Positions 1 to 10,500 are shown, numbered from the stretch's first letter. The stretch: 64,000 nt of DNA from Vibrio sp. ES.051 (GCF_002563795.1 NZ_PDJL01000004.1:1550001-1614000), one strand, 5' to 3'. Notes: generated by a model not told the origin, from the sequence alone. Program-made: numbers and translations.

Positions 1-1
1 C

Positions 2-1654
2 CTATTTGGCCAGATGGGCATGCTAACTAATAACAAAGTTCGTTTTCCGGTCAAAGCCATTGAAGACTCTTTGCTCTATTGTATCCCGGGTGATGTATTC
101 CAAGAAATTTACGATTCCTTTGACTCATTCGCAGACTTTGTTGAAGTAGAAAACAGCGCACGCTTACGACTTGCTATTTCAGAAAACAAAGATGCGAACG
201 ACCTTACCACATCGAAAGTGAAAACATTGCTAACTGGCGATGTACATACCATCGATCGCGGTCAAACGATACAACAAGCCGCTCAATTAATGGCAAATGA
301 TAACGTATCTGCCCTGCTCATCGTAGAACCTGACTTTGTTCGTGATGAAGACGACCCTCAGTCCCCTGTACTAGGTATTATTACCGACCGTGATTTGTGT
401 ACACGCGTGTTGGCAGAAGGGCTATCACCGCAAGACGACGTGTCAAGTGTGATGACGACCGAGGTAATGTCTCTCGACCACAATGCCTACATCTATGAGG
501 CGATGCTGACCATGTTGCGCTACAACGTGCATCACCTTCCGGTGGTCAAAAATCAACTACCGATTGGCATTATCGAAACAACGGACATCGTCCGTTACGA
601 ATCGCAAAACTCATTGTTATTGGTGAGCAGCATTTTCCAACAACAAACCATTGAAGATTTAGCCGTGGTTGCTGAAGAGGTAAGCAGTAGCTTCGTGCGC
701 CTGGTCAATGAAGATGCCAACTCTCACATGGTCGGCAGTGCAATGTCAGTGATTGGACGAAGCTTCAAACAGCGTTTATTGGAAATGGCCGAAGAAGCGC
801 TTGGTCCCCCTCCTATCCCGTACTGCTTCCTCGCCCTTGGCTCTATGGGACGAGATGAGCAACTGTTGGTCACAGACCAAGACAACGCCATCATCCTTGA
901 TGATACTTATCAAGAAGAAAAGCACGGTAAATATTTTGAAGCATTAGCAAAATACGTCAGTGACGGGCTAGATGCTTGTGGATACAAATATTGTACTGGC
1001 GATATTATGGCGACAAACCCAATGTGGCGTATGACTCGTTCCGAGTGGGAAGAATGTTTTGCTGATTGGATTGACAACCCAAACCCGAAAGCACTACTGA
1101 ACGCTTCTATCTTTTTCGATTTATATGGCGTTTATGGCCGTTTAAAATGGGCTGAGCAGTTAACCAGCTTTATTGTCCGCCGAGCACGTAAAAACAACCG
1201 ATTTTTGGCTTGTTTGGCTCGCAATGCTCTTAACCGCACCCCACCTCTCGGTTTCTTTAAAGACTTTGTGATGGAGAAAGACGGCAGACATAATAACTCC
1301 ATTAACCTCAAACGTCGTGGCACGGCTCCTTTGGTCGATTTGATTCGTGTCCACTCCCTAGCTGTTGGCTCCCGAGCACAAAACTCGTTCGAGCGTCTTG
1401 ATGACATTATTGACGCCGGCATTTTGCCAAAAGGCCGTGCTCAAGATTTAAAAGACGCGTTAGAATTTATTTCTATGGTTCGCATTCGCCACCAAGCAAC
1501 GGATGTTGAGCTGGGTATAGAACCTGATAACAACATTGAACCAGAAAACCTCTCTGAATTTGAACGTCGAAACCTAAAAGATGCTTTCCAGATTCTAAGT
1601 AATGGTCAGAACTTCCTTAAGTTCCGTTATCAAGCTAACAAGAATTTTAAGTGA
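2..1654 (+). CDS. CNB/CBS/DUF294 nucleotidyltransferase-like signalling protein (5' end outside window)
   Basis: The reading frame is open from base 2, so the true start lies before the window. The missing N-terminus (MDAELLEIYNF..., a cyclic-nucleotide-binding domain) can be read in the repeated copy at 63,309 onward, giving a full length near 630 residues. In order it holds the end of the CNB domain, two CBS repeats (the second around VMTTEVMSL), a DUF294 nucleotidyltransferase domain with GSMGRDEQ and a following TDQDNAI acidic motif, and the DUF294 C-terminal helical domain. The family is thought to be regulatory, sensing nucleotides; no substrate is visible here. The exonuclease gene follows 7 bases after the stop, so the two are probably cotranscribed. 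Confidence 0.85.
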   Translation, partial: LFGQMGMLTNNKVRFPVKAIEDSLLYCIPGDVFQEIYDSFDSFADFVEVENSARLRLAISENKDANDLTTSKVKTLLTGDVHTIDRGQTIQQAAQLMANDNVSALLIVEPDFVRDEDDPQSPVLGIITDRDLCTRVLAEGLSPQDDVSSVMTTEVMSLDHNAYIYEAMLTMLRYNVHHLPVVKNQLPIGIIETTDIVRYESQNSLLLVSSIFQQQTIEDLAVVAEEVSSSFVRLVNEDANSHMVGSAMSVIGRSFKQRLLEMAEEALGPPPIPYCFLALGSMGRDEQLLVTDQDNAIILDDTYQEEKHGKYFEALAKYVSDGLDACGYKYCTGDIMATNPMWRMTRSEWEECFADWIDNPNPKALLNASIFFDLYGVYGRLKWAEQLTSFIVRRARKNNRFLACLARNALNRTPPLGFFKDFVMEKDGRHNNSINLKRRGTAPLVDLIRVHSLAVGSRAQNSFERLDDIIDAGILPKGRAQDLKDALEFISMVRIRHQATDVELGIEPDNNIEPENLSEFERRNLKDAFQILSNGQNFLKFRYQANKNFK

Positions 1655-1661
1655 GGTTTGC

Positions 1662-2381
1662 ATGATTAAGAAGCTCTTTCAAAAGCCGACAATTCAATGG
1701 CCGACTAAGTTTGAGCAAAAACTTGAGCTTGCTAAAAATGAGAATTTAATCGCGTTTTATAGCAATAAACTGCCTGATCCAGAAACACCGCTTTCCGAAA
1801 TTGAGTTCGTCGCTTTAGATTTCGAAACGACTGGTTTAAATCCAGAAAAACACGACATCATTACCATCGGTTTGGTTCCATTCAACCTGAAACGCATTTC
1901 CTTACGTGATTCGCGTCACTGGAAAGTACGACCTCGAAGAACGCTGGATGAGGATTCGGTTATTATTCATGGCATTACTCATAGCGACCTCATTGACGCT
2001 CCTGACTTAGGGGATATTTTAAGTGAGCTGCTACCGTGCTTAAGCGGCAAAATTGTGGTGGTACATTATCGCCGTATCGAGCGAGAATTTCTCGATATCG
2101 CCCTCAAAGCACGTATTGGTGAAGGGGTTGAGTTTCCAGTGTTAGATACGCTTCATATCGAAGAAACTATCCAGCAGAAACGTATAAGTTCATTATGGGA
2201 ACGGTTAAAAGGGAAAAAGCCCGAGTCTTTGAGACTTGCTCAGTCGAGGCGTCGCTACGGCTTACCAGATTATACCCCTCACCACGCGTTAACGGACGCG
2301 ATTGCCACTGCGGAGCTACTACAAGCGCAAATCGCCCATCATTACAACGATGATAAGCCCATCGGCGAATTGTGGTTGTAG
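1662..2381 (+). CDS. DEDDh 3'-5' exonuclease (DnaQ/epsilon-like)
   Basis: A 239-residue protein. The motif DFETTG (Exo I) lies near residue 70, and HHALTDA (Exo III, with the DEDDh histidine) lies near the C-terminus; an aspartate in VLDTLHI fits Exo II spacing. It resembles the stand-alone epsilon-like exonucleases of Vibrio rather than the replicative DnaQ. I chose ATG 1662 because a GAGG ribosome site precedes it by about 6 bases; a longer frame from 1602 overlaps the upstream gene and has no ribosome site. It is probably in an operon with the DUF294 gene and ends at the terminator at 2414. Confidence 0.85.
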   Translation: MIKKLFQKPTIQWPTKFEQKLELAKNENLIAFYSNKLPDPETPLSEIEFVALDFETTGLNPEKHDIITIGLVPFNLKRISLRDSRHWKVRPRRTLDEDSVIIHGITHSDLIDAPDLGDILSELLPCLSGKIVVVHYRRIEREFLDIALKARIGEGVEFPVLDTLHIEETIQQKRISSLWERLKGKKPESLRLAQSRRRYGLPDYTPHHALTDAIATAELLQAQIAHHYNDDKPIGELWL

Positions 2382-2413
2382 TGACACCCGGTATAGAACC
2401 AACATGATAAAAA

Positions 2414-2444
2414 TAAAAAAAGGAGCCATTTCGGCTCCTTTTTT
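2414..2444. terminator. Bidirectional rho-independent terminator
   Basis: A 7-bp stem AGGAGCC/GGCTCCT with loop ATTTC lies between an A-run and a T-run. It can serve both the exonuclease gene (plus) and the convergent chemoreceptor gene (minus). Confidence 0.85.
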
Positions 2445-2463
2445 GTTAGGTCAATTCACGCCA

Positions 2464-4347
2464 CTACAACTTAAAGCGTTTGATCTCTTGTTCTAGCTCA
2501 TGAGAAAGCTCAGAAAGATGCGCGGCTTGCTCTGCGGCTTGGTGAGCTTCTGTCGACAACTCATTCGACACGTCTCGGATACCTTCCGAGTTTCGAGTGA
2601 TTTCTGTTGTTACCGATGCTTGCTCTTCTGCTGCAGACGCGATTTGCGTCGCCATATCATTGATACGTTCCACTGCGGTGTGGATCTGCGTCAGACTTGC
2701 TGCTGCCGAGTTCGCGTCATCAACACTTGTGTCAGCTAAGCGTCGACTATCACCCATGATACCAACGGCTTTCCCTGTTGTACCTTGGAGCATCTCGATG
2801 GTTTCTTGAATCTCTTGAGTTGATGCATGTGTACGTTGGCTCAATACACGGACTTCGTCAGCCACAACCGCAAAACCACGACCTTGGTCACCCGCACGAG
2901 CAGCTTCAATTGCCGCATTAAGTGCAAGTAAGTTCGTTTGTTCAGCAATACCTTGAATGGTCGATAGAATCGTATTAATGCTGTTACCGTGCGCTTCTAG
3001 CTCTTGGATAACATTGGTCGCGACTTGAACTTCTTGTGCTAAGTTCTGGATAGAAACTTGTGTCTGTTTGACTTGATTAGAACCATGTGAACAAGCTTGA
3101 ACCGCTTCTTCAGAGTTACTTGCAGTGCTATCCGCATTACCAGCGATCTCTTGCGTTGCAGCGGCCATTTCATTCACCGCTGTTGCAACCATGTTGATTT
3201 CATCTTGCTGGTAAGAAATACGCTGACTACGCTCTTCAGCCTGCTGTGCTGTTGTACGAGCCTGCTCAGATAGCGCCGTGGATACATGGCTTAACTTGGT
3301 TACCATCGTATGCATATTACCTACAAAGCGGTTAAAGTTTTCAGCCAACTTACCGACTTCATCATCGCTGCGTGGTTCTAGGCGTTGAGTCAGATCGCCG
3401 TCACCAGATGCAATTTCTTCCAGTGCAACTGATACACGGTTTAAATCACGGAATAGGAAGCCAACTAACCAAGAAACAGCGAGAATCACCACAATGGTGA
3501 TCATTACCGCAGCAATCAACAAGTCACGCAACAAAATAGCATGGCCAGCTTCTTCGGTTGCGCGATCCATTTCAATCGCGAACATCCAATTTGTACCAGA
3601 TACTTTGTTGAAGTAATACATCTTCTCTTTGCCTTTGATGATGGTCTCTTCAATTCGACCTTCTTCAGCCGCGCGCTTAATTTCCTCTTCAGAGAAATCT
3701 GTTAGCACGCTGGTAATGGGCTTAAGCGTTAAACTTTTATCCGGATGGGCAAGGAAAGTACCTTCATTCATATCAATTAACATAGCGCGAGCATTTTTAC
3801 CCGCATCTAAGTTAATCACGTCACTGATAAGTTGATCGATCAGTACGTCTGCCCCTACCACTCCAATAAACTGGCCATTTTTCATGACTGGCTCAGCAAT
3901 GGTCACGAGAAGTGCATTCGTAATTGCATCTTGATAAGCGGCAGTGATGATCTGCTTACCGGCTGCATTGGCATCTTTATACCAAGGACGGGTGCGCGGA
4001 TCATAATCAGCACGGTTACGCTCAGGATGAGAGCGATACATGTCACCGTTAGGCGTACCTAGGAATATATCGTCAAAACCACCAGATTTACGAGCTTGTT
4101 GTAAGAAAGGCACAACATCTTGCTCTGTCGAGTAGTCGTTGAATGCCGTAGCAATATCTTTGCGGATATTGACCCAATCAGAAATTCCTTCTGACGCCGT
4201 TGTACTTAGGCTTTGTGCACGTGAATAGACACCTGAACGAGTCTGATCAAACAATTGACCAGCCGACAACCAAGTAAGTGCTGTTGCCATCACAACAACA
4301 GCAGAAAGGCTTGCGCCAATAAGCTTTTGTTTTAATGATAAATTCAT
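2464..4347 (-). CDS. Methyl-accepting chemotaxis protein, dCache type
   Basis: A 627-residue chemoreceptor. It has an N-terminal membrane helix (near residues 8-30), a periplasmic double-Cache domain with the typical DPRTRPWY stretch, a second membrane helix near residue 280, a HAMP domain and the cytoplasmic signalling hairpin ([14 protein letters not shown], then [10 protein letters not shown]). It would sense a small ligand and control CheA; the ligand cannot be read from sequence. The start at 4347 (MNLSLKQK) puts the first membrane helix at the N-terminus; an in-frame ATG at 4407 would add 20 atypical residues. The gene has its own terminators on each side and is a single transcription unit. 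No CheR-tethering pentapeptide is seen at the C-terminus. Confidence 0.92.
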   Translation of the reverse strand: MNLSLKQKLIGASLSAVVVMATALTWLSAGQLFDQTRSGVYSRAQSLSTTASEGISDWVNIRKDIATAFNDYSTEQDVVPFLQQARKSGGFDDIFLGTPNGDMYRSHPERNRADYDPRTRPWYKDANAAGKQIITAAYQDAITNALLVTIAEPVMKNGQFIGVVGADVLIDQLISDVINLDAGKNARAMLIDMNEGTFLAHPDKSLTLKPITSVLTDFSEEEIKRAAEEGRIEETIIKGKEKMYYFNKVSGTNWMFAIEMDRATEEAGHAILLRDLLIAAVMITIVVILAVSWLVGFLFRDLNRVSVALEEIASGDGDLTQRLEPRSDDEVGKLAENFNRFVGNMHTMVTKLSHVSTALSEQARTTAQQAEERSQRISYQQDEINMVATAVNEMAAATQEIAGNADSTASNSEEAVQACSHGSNQVKQTQVSIQNLAQEVQVATNVIQELEAHGNSINTILSTIQGIAEQTNLLALNAAIEAARAGDQGRGFAVVADEVRVLSQRTHASTQEIQETIEMLQGTTGKAVGIMGDSRRLADTSVDDANSAAASLTQIHTAVERINDMATQIASAAEEQASVTTEITRNSEGIRDVSNELSTEAHQAAEQAAHLSELSHELEQEIKRFKL

Positions 4348-4512
4348 ATTTATATTTTTTGAGTTGGGAGAACAGTTAAGGTGTGTGAATAATACACACT
4401 TTTTCATGACTATTCATTAAATTTAAAGAAAACACAATAACACATTAACTCTTTGTAATGCTTGAACTTTAATGTGACATTTTTTTGTCTGTGCGTCATA
4501 AAAACCACACAC

Positions 4513-4539
4513 AAAAAAGCCAGCGATACGCTGGCTTTT
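4513..4539. terminator. Rho-independent terminator
   Basis: Perfect 7-bp stem GCCAGCG/CGCTGGC with a 3-base loop, flanked by an A6 run and a T4 run. It lies downstream of the BCCT gene (minus strand). Confidence 0.8.
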
Positions 4540-4570
4540 AACTATTTGTTTCTCAGACAAAATGACCAAG

Positions 4571-6142
4571 TTACTGACGCTCGGTTCTCATTCCCATTAA
4601 TAAGCTTACACACATTGCAAGCAGAACAAAGGTGAATGGCAATGCTGTTGATATTGCACCAGCCTGTAGGGCCTGAACCGCTTCCGAGCCACCAATCCAT
4701 AGCAGAGCAACCGCAATTGCACCTTCCATGAATGCCCAGAAAATACGTTGCAGCACAGGTGCATCCACTTTACCACCAGCCGTGATGCTGTCGATGACCA
4801 GTGAGCCTGAATCTGAAGAGGTGATAAAGAATACCAATACCAGAACAATCGCAATGATAGATAGCAAGCTACCGAATGGTAAAGCATCAAACATCTGGAA
4901 CATAGCCAGTGAAACATCGGTTAAACCATTAGCGCCCAAGTCACCAACTTTGTCGACAACTTGCTCAATGGCCAAGCCACCAAACACTGACATCCAGATC
5001 ACCGTCACTGCGGTTGGTACAAGTAATACAGCAGTAATGAACTGACGTACCGTGCGACCACGAGATACACGTGCAATGAACATACCGACAAATGGTGACC
5101 ATGAAATCCACCAAGACCAGTAGAATACCGTCCAACCTTGGAACCATGCTTCATCAGTCCGATCAAACGGCTGACTTAGCGGAATAATATTTTCTATGTA
5201 CGCCATCAGCGTCGTAGGAATTGAACCCAAGCTTGCAGCCCAGCCAATTAACCCAACGAGAATCAGTAGTAAAAAAGCCACGACCATGTTGATATTACTG
5301 ATGACTTTAACACCACCATCAATACCGCGTAACACAGAAACAACCGCAAGTAGAGTGACAACAGTAATAACAACAATTTGTAACCCTAGACCGGGCTCCA
5401 CACCAAACACATGGTGAATACCGCTTGCTGCCTGTTGAGCACCAAGGCCTAATGATGTTGCTAAACCAAACAGCGTCGCTAGTACGGCTAAGATATCGAC
5501 AATGTGCCCTGCCCAACCCCATGCACGGTCGCCCAGCAGTGGGTAGAAGATCGAGCGCATTGATAACGGTAGGCCTTTGTTGTAGGCGAAAAATGCTAAA
5601 GAAAGTGCTACAACGCTGTAGATTGCCCATGGGTGAAGACCCCAGTGGTACATGGTTGCACCTAACGCCAACCTAGCCGCTTCTGGTGTATTTGCTTCGA
5701 CGCCTAATGGGGTTTCGTACCAACCCGTAAAGTAAGCAACCGGTTCTGCAACACTCCAGAACATCAAGCCGATACCCATACCTGCAGCAAAAAGCATGGC
5801 AAGCCATGACATAAATGAGTAATCAGGGACGGCATCCTTACCACCTAAACGGATTTTACCCATTGGGGAGACGATAAGTGCCAAACAGAAAATAACGAAA
5901 ATATTACCTGCAATAATGAACAACCAATCGAATGAGCCAATGATCTTCCACTTAAGCCCGTCAAGTACCGTCTTTGCGGTGTGTGGATCTAACACTAATG
6001 CAGCGACAAGAAACAGCGCAATTAAACCTGCACTAATACCAAAAACAGGATTGTGAACATCAAAACCCCATTTTTGAACGTTGTCCTGACCTACCGTATA
6101 GTCGGTACTATCGATACTGTACTTATCTATACCTTTTGTCAT
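4571..6142 (-). CDS. BCCT-family betaine/carnitine/choline transporter
   Basis: A 523-residue secondary transporter with about 12 membrane segments. The family motif regions are clear: MFWSVAEPVAYFTGW (residues about 125-140) and the Trp-rich substrate segment WTVFYWSWWISWSPF near residue 345. The family imports quaternary-ammonium osmolytes with Na+ or H+. Neither end carries a long cytoplasmic extension, so it is shorter than BetT-type proteins. A MarR-type gene is divergently oriented and an inverted repeat lies between them, suggesting local repression. The exact substrate cannot be assigned. Confidence 0.9.
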   Translation of the reverse strand: MTKGIDKYSIDSTDYTVGQDNVQKWGFDVHNPVFGISAGLIALFLVAALVLDPHTAKTVLDGLKWKIIGSFDWLFIIAGNIFVIFCLALIVSPMGKIRLGGKDAVPDYSFMSWLAMLFAAGMGIGLMFWSVAEPVAYFTGWYETPLGVEANTPEAARLALGATMYHWGLHPWAIYSVVALSLAFFAYNKGLPLSMRSIFYPLLGDRAWGWAGHIVDILAVLATLFGLATSLGLGAQQAASGIHHVFGVEPGLGLQIVVITVVTLLAVVSVLRGIDGGVKVISNINMVVAFLLLILVGLIGWAASLGSIPTTLMAYIENIIPLSQPFDRTDEAWFQGWTVFYWSWWISWSPFVGMFIARVSRGRTVRQFITAVLLVPTAVTVIWMSVFGGLAIEQVVDKVGDLGANGLTDVSLAMFQMFDALPFGSLLSIIAIVLVLVFFITSSDSGSLVIDSITAGGKVDAPVLQRIFWAFMEGAIAVALLWIGGSEAVQALQAGAISTALPFTFVLLAMCVSLLMGMRTERQ

Positions 6143-6286
6143 CGTTCCTCTCTATTTTTGTACTATTTTTTACGCACCAAACAAAAAATCATTCGAACAC
6201 GATACGTTTTGCGCCTCGTGAAAGCGCAAGATCCTATCACTTGAAACGTTTTTGTCTATCTTTCGCTATGAAAAAATCCGATAACT

Positions 6287-6321
6287 TACTTTTCAAGTAG
6301 AAATTTCCTCTACCAAAAGTA
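6287..6321. promoter_or_regulatory. Inverted repeat, candidate MarR operator
   Basis: TACTTTTCAAGTAG and CTCTACCAAAAGTA form an imperfect inverted repeat around a short spacer in the 358-base gap between the divergent BCCT and MarR genes. The position fits an operator. No other gene or RNA was seen in this gap (6143-6500). Confidence 0.35.
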
Positions 6322-6500
6322 CAAACCTTTGCCACAATAGTTAGACCACAAACATTTATTGCTATAATAATTTAGGTCTTTCTATTGCACATGCATGACG
6401 CAATGAAAATAAAGTAAAGAAGCTACTTAAGATTGTAGCGGTAATTTTTGAAGACCCCCCTTTAAATAAGGGCGTATTTAAGTTAGTGTCGCCTCGTTAA

Positions 6501-7004
6501 ATGTACCTTACAGACTGGATGAAAAAATTGGAAAAGTACGAAGAAGTATTGGTCTCGATTCGTCAGATCATCCGCGCTATTGATTTACATTCTAAAAAAC
6601 TGAGCAAAGAATCTGGATTGACCGCTCCACAGTTAATATTAATGCGTGCTATCAACGATTTAGATAACGTAACTATCAAACAGTTGTCTAGCCACACGAA
6701 TATGAGCCAAGCGACCGCGACGACGATCCTAGATCGCCTAGAAAGAGGCCAGTTCGTTGAGCGCCAACGCAGTGTTCAGGATAAACGTAAAGTGCATGCT
6801 GTATTGACCGAGAAAGGCCAAGAGGCATTAAGACAAGCACCAACTCCGTTGCAAGAACACTTCATTCGCCGATTCCAAAAACTAGCAGAATGGGAACAAA
6901 CTTTACTGCTTTCTTCGGTTCAGCGCATCTCAACTATGATGAACGCTGAAGATTTCGATGTCGCCCCAATGCTAGAGCTCGGTAGCATTACAAAATTAGA
7001 TTAA
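6501..7004 (+). CDS. MarR-family transcriptional regulator
   Basis: A 167-residue winged-helix regulator. The recognition region LSSHTNMSQATATTILDRLE and the wing (RQRSVQDKRKVHAVLTEKG) are typical of MarR. It is divergent from the BCCT transporter, so control of osmolyte uptake is a reasonable inference. No good ribosome site precedes ATG 6501 or the in-frame ATG 6516, so the start is uncertain by a few residues. The inducer is unknown. Confidence 0.85.
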   Translation: MYLTDWMKKLEKYEEVLVSIRQIIRAIDLHSKKLSKESGLTAPQLILMRAINDLDNVTIKQLSSHTNMSQATATTILDRLERGQFVERQRSVQDKRKVHAVLTEKGQEALRQAPTPLQEHFIRRFQKLAEWEQTLLLSSVQRISTMMNAEDFDVAPMLELGSITKLD

Positions 7005-7022
7005 GTTCTTCTTCTCCACCGA

Positions 7023-7043
7023 GTGCTCGCATTTAGCGAGCAC
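7023..7043. terminator. Hairpin between convergent MarR and response-regulator genes
   Basis: A 9-bp stem GTGCTCGC.../...GCGAGCAC with an ATTTA loop. It touches the stop codon of the minus-strand regulator and has only a weak T-run on either strand. Confidence 0.55.
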
Positions 7044-7681
7044 TATTCAGTTAGCCCCATCTCAAACGCATACTTCGCCAACTCAGCCGTCGAGTGCAAA
7101 TCCAGCTTATGCTTGATGTTATGCCGATGCGTCTCTACCGTTCGATAGCTAATACTCAATAATATCGCGATTTTTTTGCTGCTGTTCCCTTGGGCGACTA
7201 GCTTAAGTACCGCTTCTTCTCTGCGGCTAAGAGGATTGGTTTTTTGGTTAGCAGGCAGGACTTCTTGAGTAAATAACGTCTGCGTGACCGACTCACAAAA
7301 GTAAGTCGAACCTTGATTGACCGTTTTGATCGCTTGTACCATCTTGTCGGCCGAAATCTCCTTCAACATATACCCGACCGCACCGGCTTGCATTACTTTC
7401 ATGATGTACTCACGATTGTCATGCATTGTCAGCATGAGTATTTTGCTCTCTGGCCGCTCCTCTTTGATAACGCCCGTTGCTTCAATGCCGTTCATTATGG
7501 GCATGCTGATATCCATAAGAATAACATCCGGCCTGAGGTGCTTCGCGACCTCAATCGCTTCTAAACCATTACTGGCGGTGCCGAGAACCTCAATATCAGT
7601 CTCCAACTCCAAACGTGCCATAAATCCATCTAATACGACTTGATGATCATCGACAATCACCACGCTAATCGGTTTATCCAT
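7043..7681 (-). CDS. NarL/LuxR-type response regulator
   Basis: A 212-residue regulator. The receiver domain (residues 1-120) has the acidic pair DD, the phosphoacceptor Asp in VILMDISMP and the conserved Lys in YMLKEIS. The C-terminal LuxR-type helix-turn-helix begins LSRREEAVLKLV and includes YRTVETHRHNIKHKL. Its start overlaps the end of the sensor kinase gene by 8 bases, so the two are translationally coupled and form a cognate pair. The adjacent TRAP operon is a likely target. Confidence 0.92.
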   Translation of the reverse strand: MDKPISVVIVDDHQVVLDGFMARLELETDIEVLGTASNGLEAIEVAKHLRPDVILMDISMPIMNGIEATGVIKEERPESKILMLTMHDNREYIMKVMQAGAVGYMLKEISADKMVQAIKTVNQGSTYFCESVTQTLFTQEVLPANQKTNPLSRREEAVLKLVAQGNSSKKIAILLSISYRTVETHRHNIKHKLDLHSTAELAKYAFEMGLTE

Positions 7682-9029
7682 AAACTAACTCATCCAAATT
7701 CAGCAGCACGGTAATTTCTGTCCCTAATCCAAGTTCACTCATAAGCTCAAACTCCCCACCTATAAACTCAACACGTTCTTGCATGTTTCTCAACCCAATG
7801 CCTTGCTGATGCACGGCTTGGTTGACCACAAAGCCAACACCATCATCACGTATGAGTAATTGCAGCATATTGCCCATTTTTTGCAAAATAACGGTGACTT
7901 TTTTCGCTCTAGCGTGTTTTTCAATGTTATTCAGAGACTCTTGAGCGACCCGATACAAGGTGGTGGCCACTTCCGAGGTCAATTTATACTGTTGGATATC
8001 AAAGTGATTTTCGATATCAATTCTGGAGTGCGAATGAAAGTCCTGCAATAAAGTCGTCAATGCTGCCTCCAAACCAATATCATCCAGAGCACTCGGGCGC
8101 AGTTGGTGGGAAATATGCCTCACCTCGTTTATCGCCGTCACCAAGGACCGTTGTGATTTGTCTAGGTGCGCTTTAAGCTTTTCATCTTCCAATCGGTGAC
8201 TCATTAAATCCAAATGGCATTTGCTGGAAACTAACAACTGATTAATGCCATCATGGAGCTCACGCGCAAGATGCTTTTTCTCATCCTCCTGAAACATAAC
8301 GGTTTTATGTGCTAACTCTTTGAGGTTTTTATCGGCAAGGCGATGTTCATGCAAATTAATCGCTAAAGTAAGAACAATGATGACTGCCACCGTCACGGCT
8401 AATATCATCACTACTGAGAAAAAGGTTGTTTCGATGTTTTGATTCACAGCAGCGCGCATATCGGCGATCTCTTGGCTCACATCTTCAATGTACAGCCCTG
8501 TGCCAATCATCCACTCCCACTTTTCAAGCCAAGCAGCATAACTGAGTTTGGGGACCACCTCTCCTGTAGAGGGTTTTTGCCATAAATATTGATGAAATCC
8601 ACCACCCGATTGTGCTTGGTATAACAATGCCTCGATTAAACGGTCTCCATTTTCATCTTGTAAATGAAGCAGGTTTTCTCCGACTAACTCAGGCAAAACG
8701 GGATGAACGAGGTTAGTACCGTTTTTGTCGTATACAAAAAAATAACCATCCGAGCCGTAACTTAAACGATTTAAAATGGCCTTCACACGTGTTTTAGCGG
8801 TAGTTTTCTCTAGGGTTTGATCGTCATAGATATGAGAGATCGAATCAAATGCTACGTCTACGGTATCTTTTAACGCCGCTTCTTTTGATTGGATCAAGTT
8901 TTGATGAAAAATTTCTACCTCTCTAGTACCAAGCGTTTTGGTTTGATAGATAGAAATCCAACTGATACTGGCGGACACCAATACCACCGGTATCAGTGTT
9001 AACAGAATTAATTTTGCTTTAAGAGGCAT
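7674..9029 (-). CDS. Cache-domain sensor histidine kinase (HisKA_3 type)
   Basis: A 451-residue membrane kinase. It has an N-terminal membrane helix, a periplasmic Cache domain with the DGYFFVYDKNGTNLVHP signature (sCache_2 type, usually a carboxylate sensor), a second membrane helix near residue 205, a HisKA_3 dimerisation helix with the phospho-His in RELHDGI, and an HATPase domain (ESLNNIEKHA, RDDGVGF, GLRNMQER). I chose ATG 9029 because GGAGGG lies just upstream; the longer frame (9062) starts before this ribosome site. It pairs with the overlapping response regulator, and proximity to a TRAP transporter suggests sensing of the same organic acid. Confidence 0.9.
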   Translation of the reverse strand: MPLKAKLILLTLIPVVLVSASISWISIYQTKTLGTREVEIFHQNLIQSKEAALKDTVDVAFDSISHIYDDQTLEKTTAKTRVKAILNRLSYGSDGYFFVYDKNGTNLVHPVLPELVGENLLHLQDENGDRLIEALLYQAQSGGGFHQYLWQKPSTGEVVPKLSYAAWLEKWEWMIGTGLYIEDVSQEIADMRAAVNQNIETTFFSVVMILAVTVAVIIVLTLAINLHEHRLADKNLKELAHKTVMFQEDEKKHLARELHDGINQLLVSSKCHLDLMSHRLEDEKLKAHLDKSQRSLVTAINEVRHISHQLRPSALDDIGLEAALTTLLQDFHSHSRIDIENHFDIQQYKLTSEVATTLYRVAQESLNNIEKHARAKKVTVILQKMGNMLQLLIRDDGVGFVVNQAVHQQGIGLRNMQERVEFIGGEFELMSELGLGTEITVLLNLDELVYG

Positions 9030-9053
9030 CCCTTCCCTCCATGAAACGCTGCC

Positions 9054-9120
9054 TATACCCAAAATAAACTCAAGACGCCGAGTTCAGAACAACCGAGCAT
9101 CTTGAAGTTATTTGGATATA
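9054..9120. repeat. Imperfect inverted intergenic repeat (Vibrio repeat-like)
   Basis: TATACCCAAAATAAACTCAA at the left is matched in inverted form by TTGAAGTTATTTGGATATA at the right, with GACGC/GCATC flanking the loop. Short inverted repeats of the TATACCCAAATAACTTCAAG type are, from memory, common between Vibrio genes. It lies in the gap between the sensor kinase and the TRAP operon and could fold as a long hairpin. Confidence 0.6.
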
Positions 9121-9201
9121 GTAATCATCAGCAGCTTATCAACTTGCTTTGAAAGGTGAAAACTCTCAGTTCACAAAATCGCTTTTATTCCCACCCATTG
9201 T

Positions 9202-10491
9202 TTAACTCATGCCATAAAAGCCTGGAAAAAAGAGCAGTGAAGCCAGCACAACAACTTGAATAGCGATAAACGGCATTACGCCTTTGTAAATATCTCGCGT
9301 TGTCACGCCCGTAGGTGCTACGCCTTTTAGATAAAATAAACTGAAACCAAATGGAGGCGTTAAGAAGGACGTTTGTAAATTCATCGCAACAAGTATCGCA
9401 AACCAAGTCATGTTGATCCCCATGAGTTCAGCGACAGGAGCGATTATCGGCACAATGATGAAACAGATCTCGACGAAGTCTATAAAGAAGCCCAAAATCA
9501 AAATCACAACCATAGTGATAATAAGAAAACCCCACTTATCACCCGGTAACTCTAGCATCCACTCTTCAACTAGGTAATCACCACCTGTGTAGGTGAACGC
9601 CATGGAAAACGCTGTCGCCCCAAGTAAGATAGCAAAGACCATTGCTGTCACTTTAACGGTTTCTTTCGAAGCGTCGTAAACCATCGACCAACTAAACTGC
9701 TTATACAGCAGTGACAATACTATCGCGCCAGCACCACCAAGCGCAGCAGACTCGGTCGGTGTTGCAATCCCAGCGAAGATAGAGCCCAGAACCACGATAA
9801 TTAATGCCAATGGTGGTATCACGGCTTTCAGTGCCTTAAACACCTCTTGCTTACGGCTGATAGACTCATCACGTTCAATCGCTTGCGCCGCTTGAGGGTT
9901 CAACTTGGCATAAATAAGAATGTAGATTACATAGGCGACCACTAAAATAATACCTGGCCAGATAGCCGCTTGGAAAAGGTCCCCGACAGGAACCCCAAGA
10001 ACATCACCAAGCAGGATCAACACGATAGAAGGTGGAATAATTTGACCTAAAGTGCCGGACGCACAAATGGTTCCACATGCCAACCCTTTGTCGTAATTGT
10101 ATTTCAGCATGACTGGCAACGAAATCAACCCCATTGCAACCACTGATGCCCCAACCACACCCGTTGAGGCGGCGAGCAATGCACCAACCAATACGGTCGA
10201 AATCGCGATACCACCACGTACGCCTCCGAACAGACGTCCCATGGACTCGAGCAATTGTTCTGCCAGTTTCGTTTTCTGTAACACCAACCCCATAAAAACG
10301 AACAGTGGGACGGCCATTAGCACCGTGTTTTCCATGATGGATTGAATACGATATGGCATGAACGCAAACATTTCTACGCCTTCAGCCCAAACACCGAAAA
10401 TCAATGCGATCCCACCAAAAGTAAACGCAACAGGGAACCCGAGTAGAAGCGCAAATAACGCGACAAAAAACATCACTATACCGATCATCAT
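9202..10491 (-). CDS. dctM: TRAP transporter large membrane subunit (DctM)
   Basis: A 429-residue, very hydrophobic protein with about 12 membrane segments. The family signatures are visible, including the GALLAASTGVVGASVVAMG and IIPPSIVLILLG segments. It forms the Na+-driven channel-like subunit of a tripartite TRAP importer with DctQ and DctP. The genes run dctP-dctQ-dctM on the minus strand with 9 bases between dctQ and dctM. Confidence 0.93.
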   Translation of the reverse strand: MMIGIVMFFVALFALLLGFPVAFTFGGIALIFGVWAEGVEMFAFMPYRIQSIMENTVLMAVPLFVFMGLVLQKTKLAEQLLESMGRLFGGVRGGIAISTVLVGALLAASTGVVGASVVAMGLISLPVMLKYNYDKGLACGTICASGTLGQIIPPSIVLILLGDVLGVPVGDLFQAAIWPGIILVVAYVIYILIYAKLNPQAAQAIERDESISRKQEVFKALKAVIPPLALIIVVLGSIFAGIATPTESAALGGAGAIVLSLLYKQFSWSMVYDASKETVKVTAMVFAILLGATAFSMAFTYTGGDYLVEEWMLELPGDKWGFLIITMVVILILGFFIDFVEICFIIVPIIAPVAELMGINMTWFAILVAMNLQTSFLTPPFGFSLFYLKGVAPTGVTTRDIYKGVMPFIAIQVVVLASLLFFPGFYGMS

Positions 10492-10500
10492 GAATTCCTT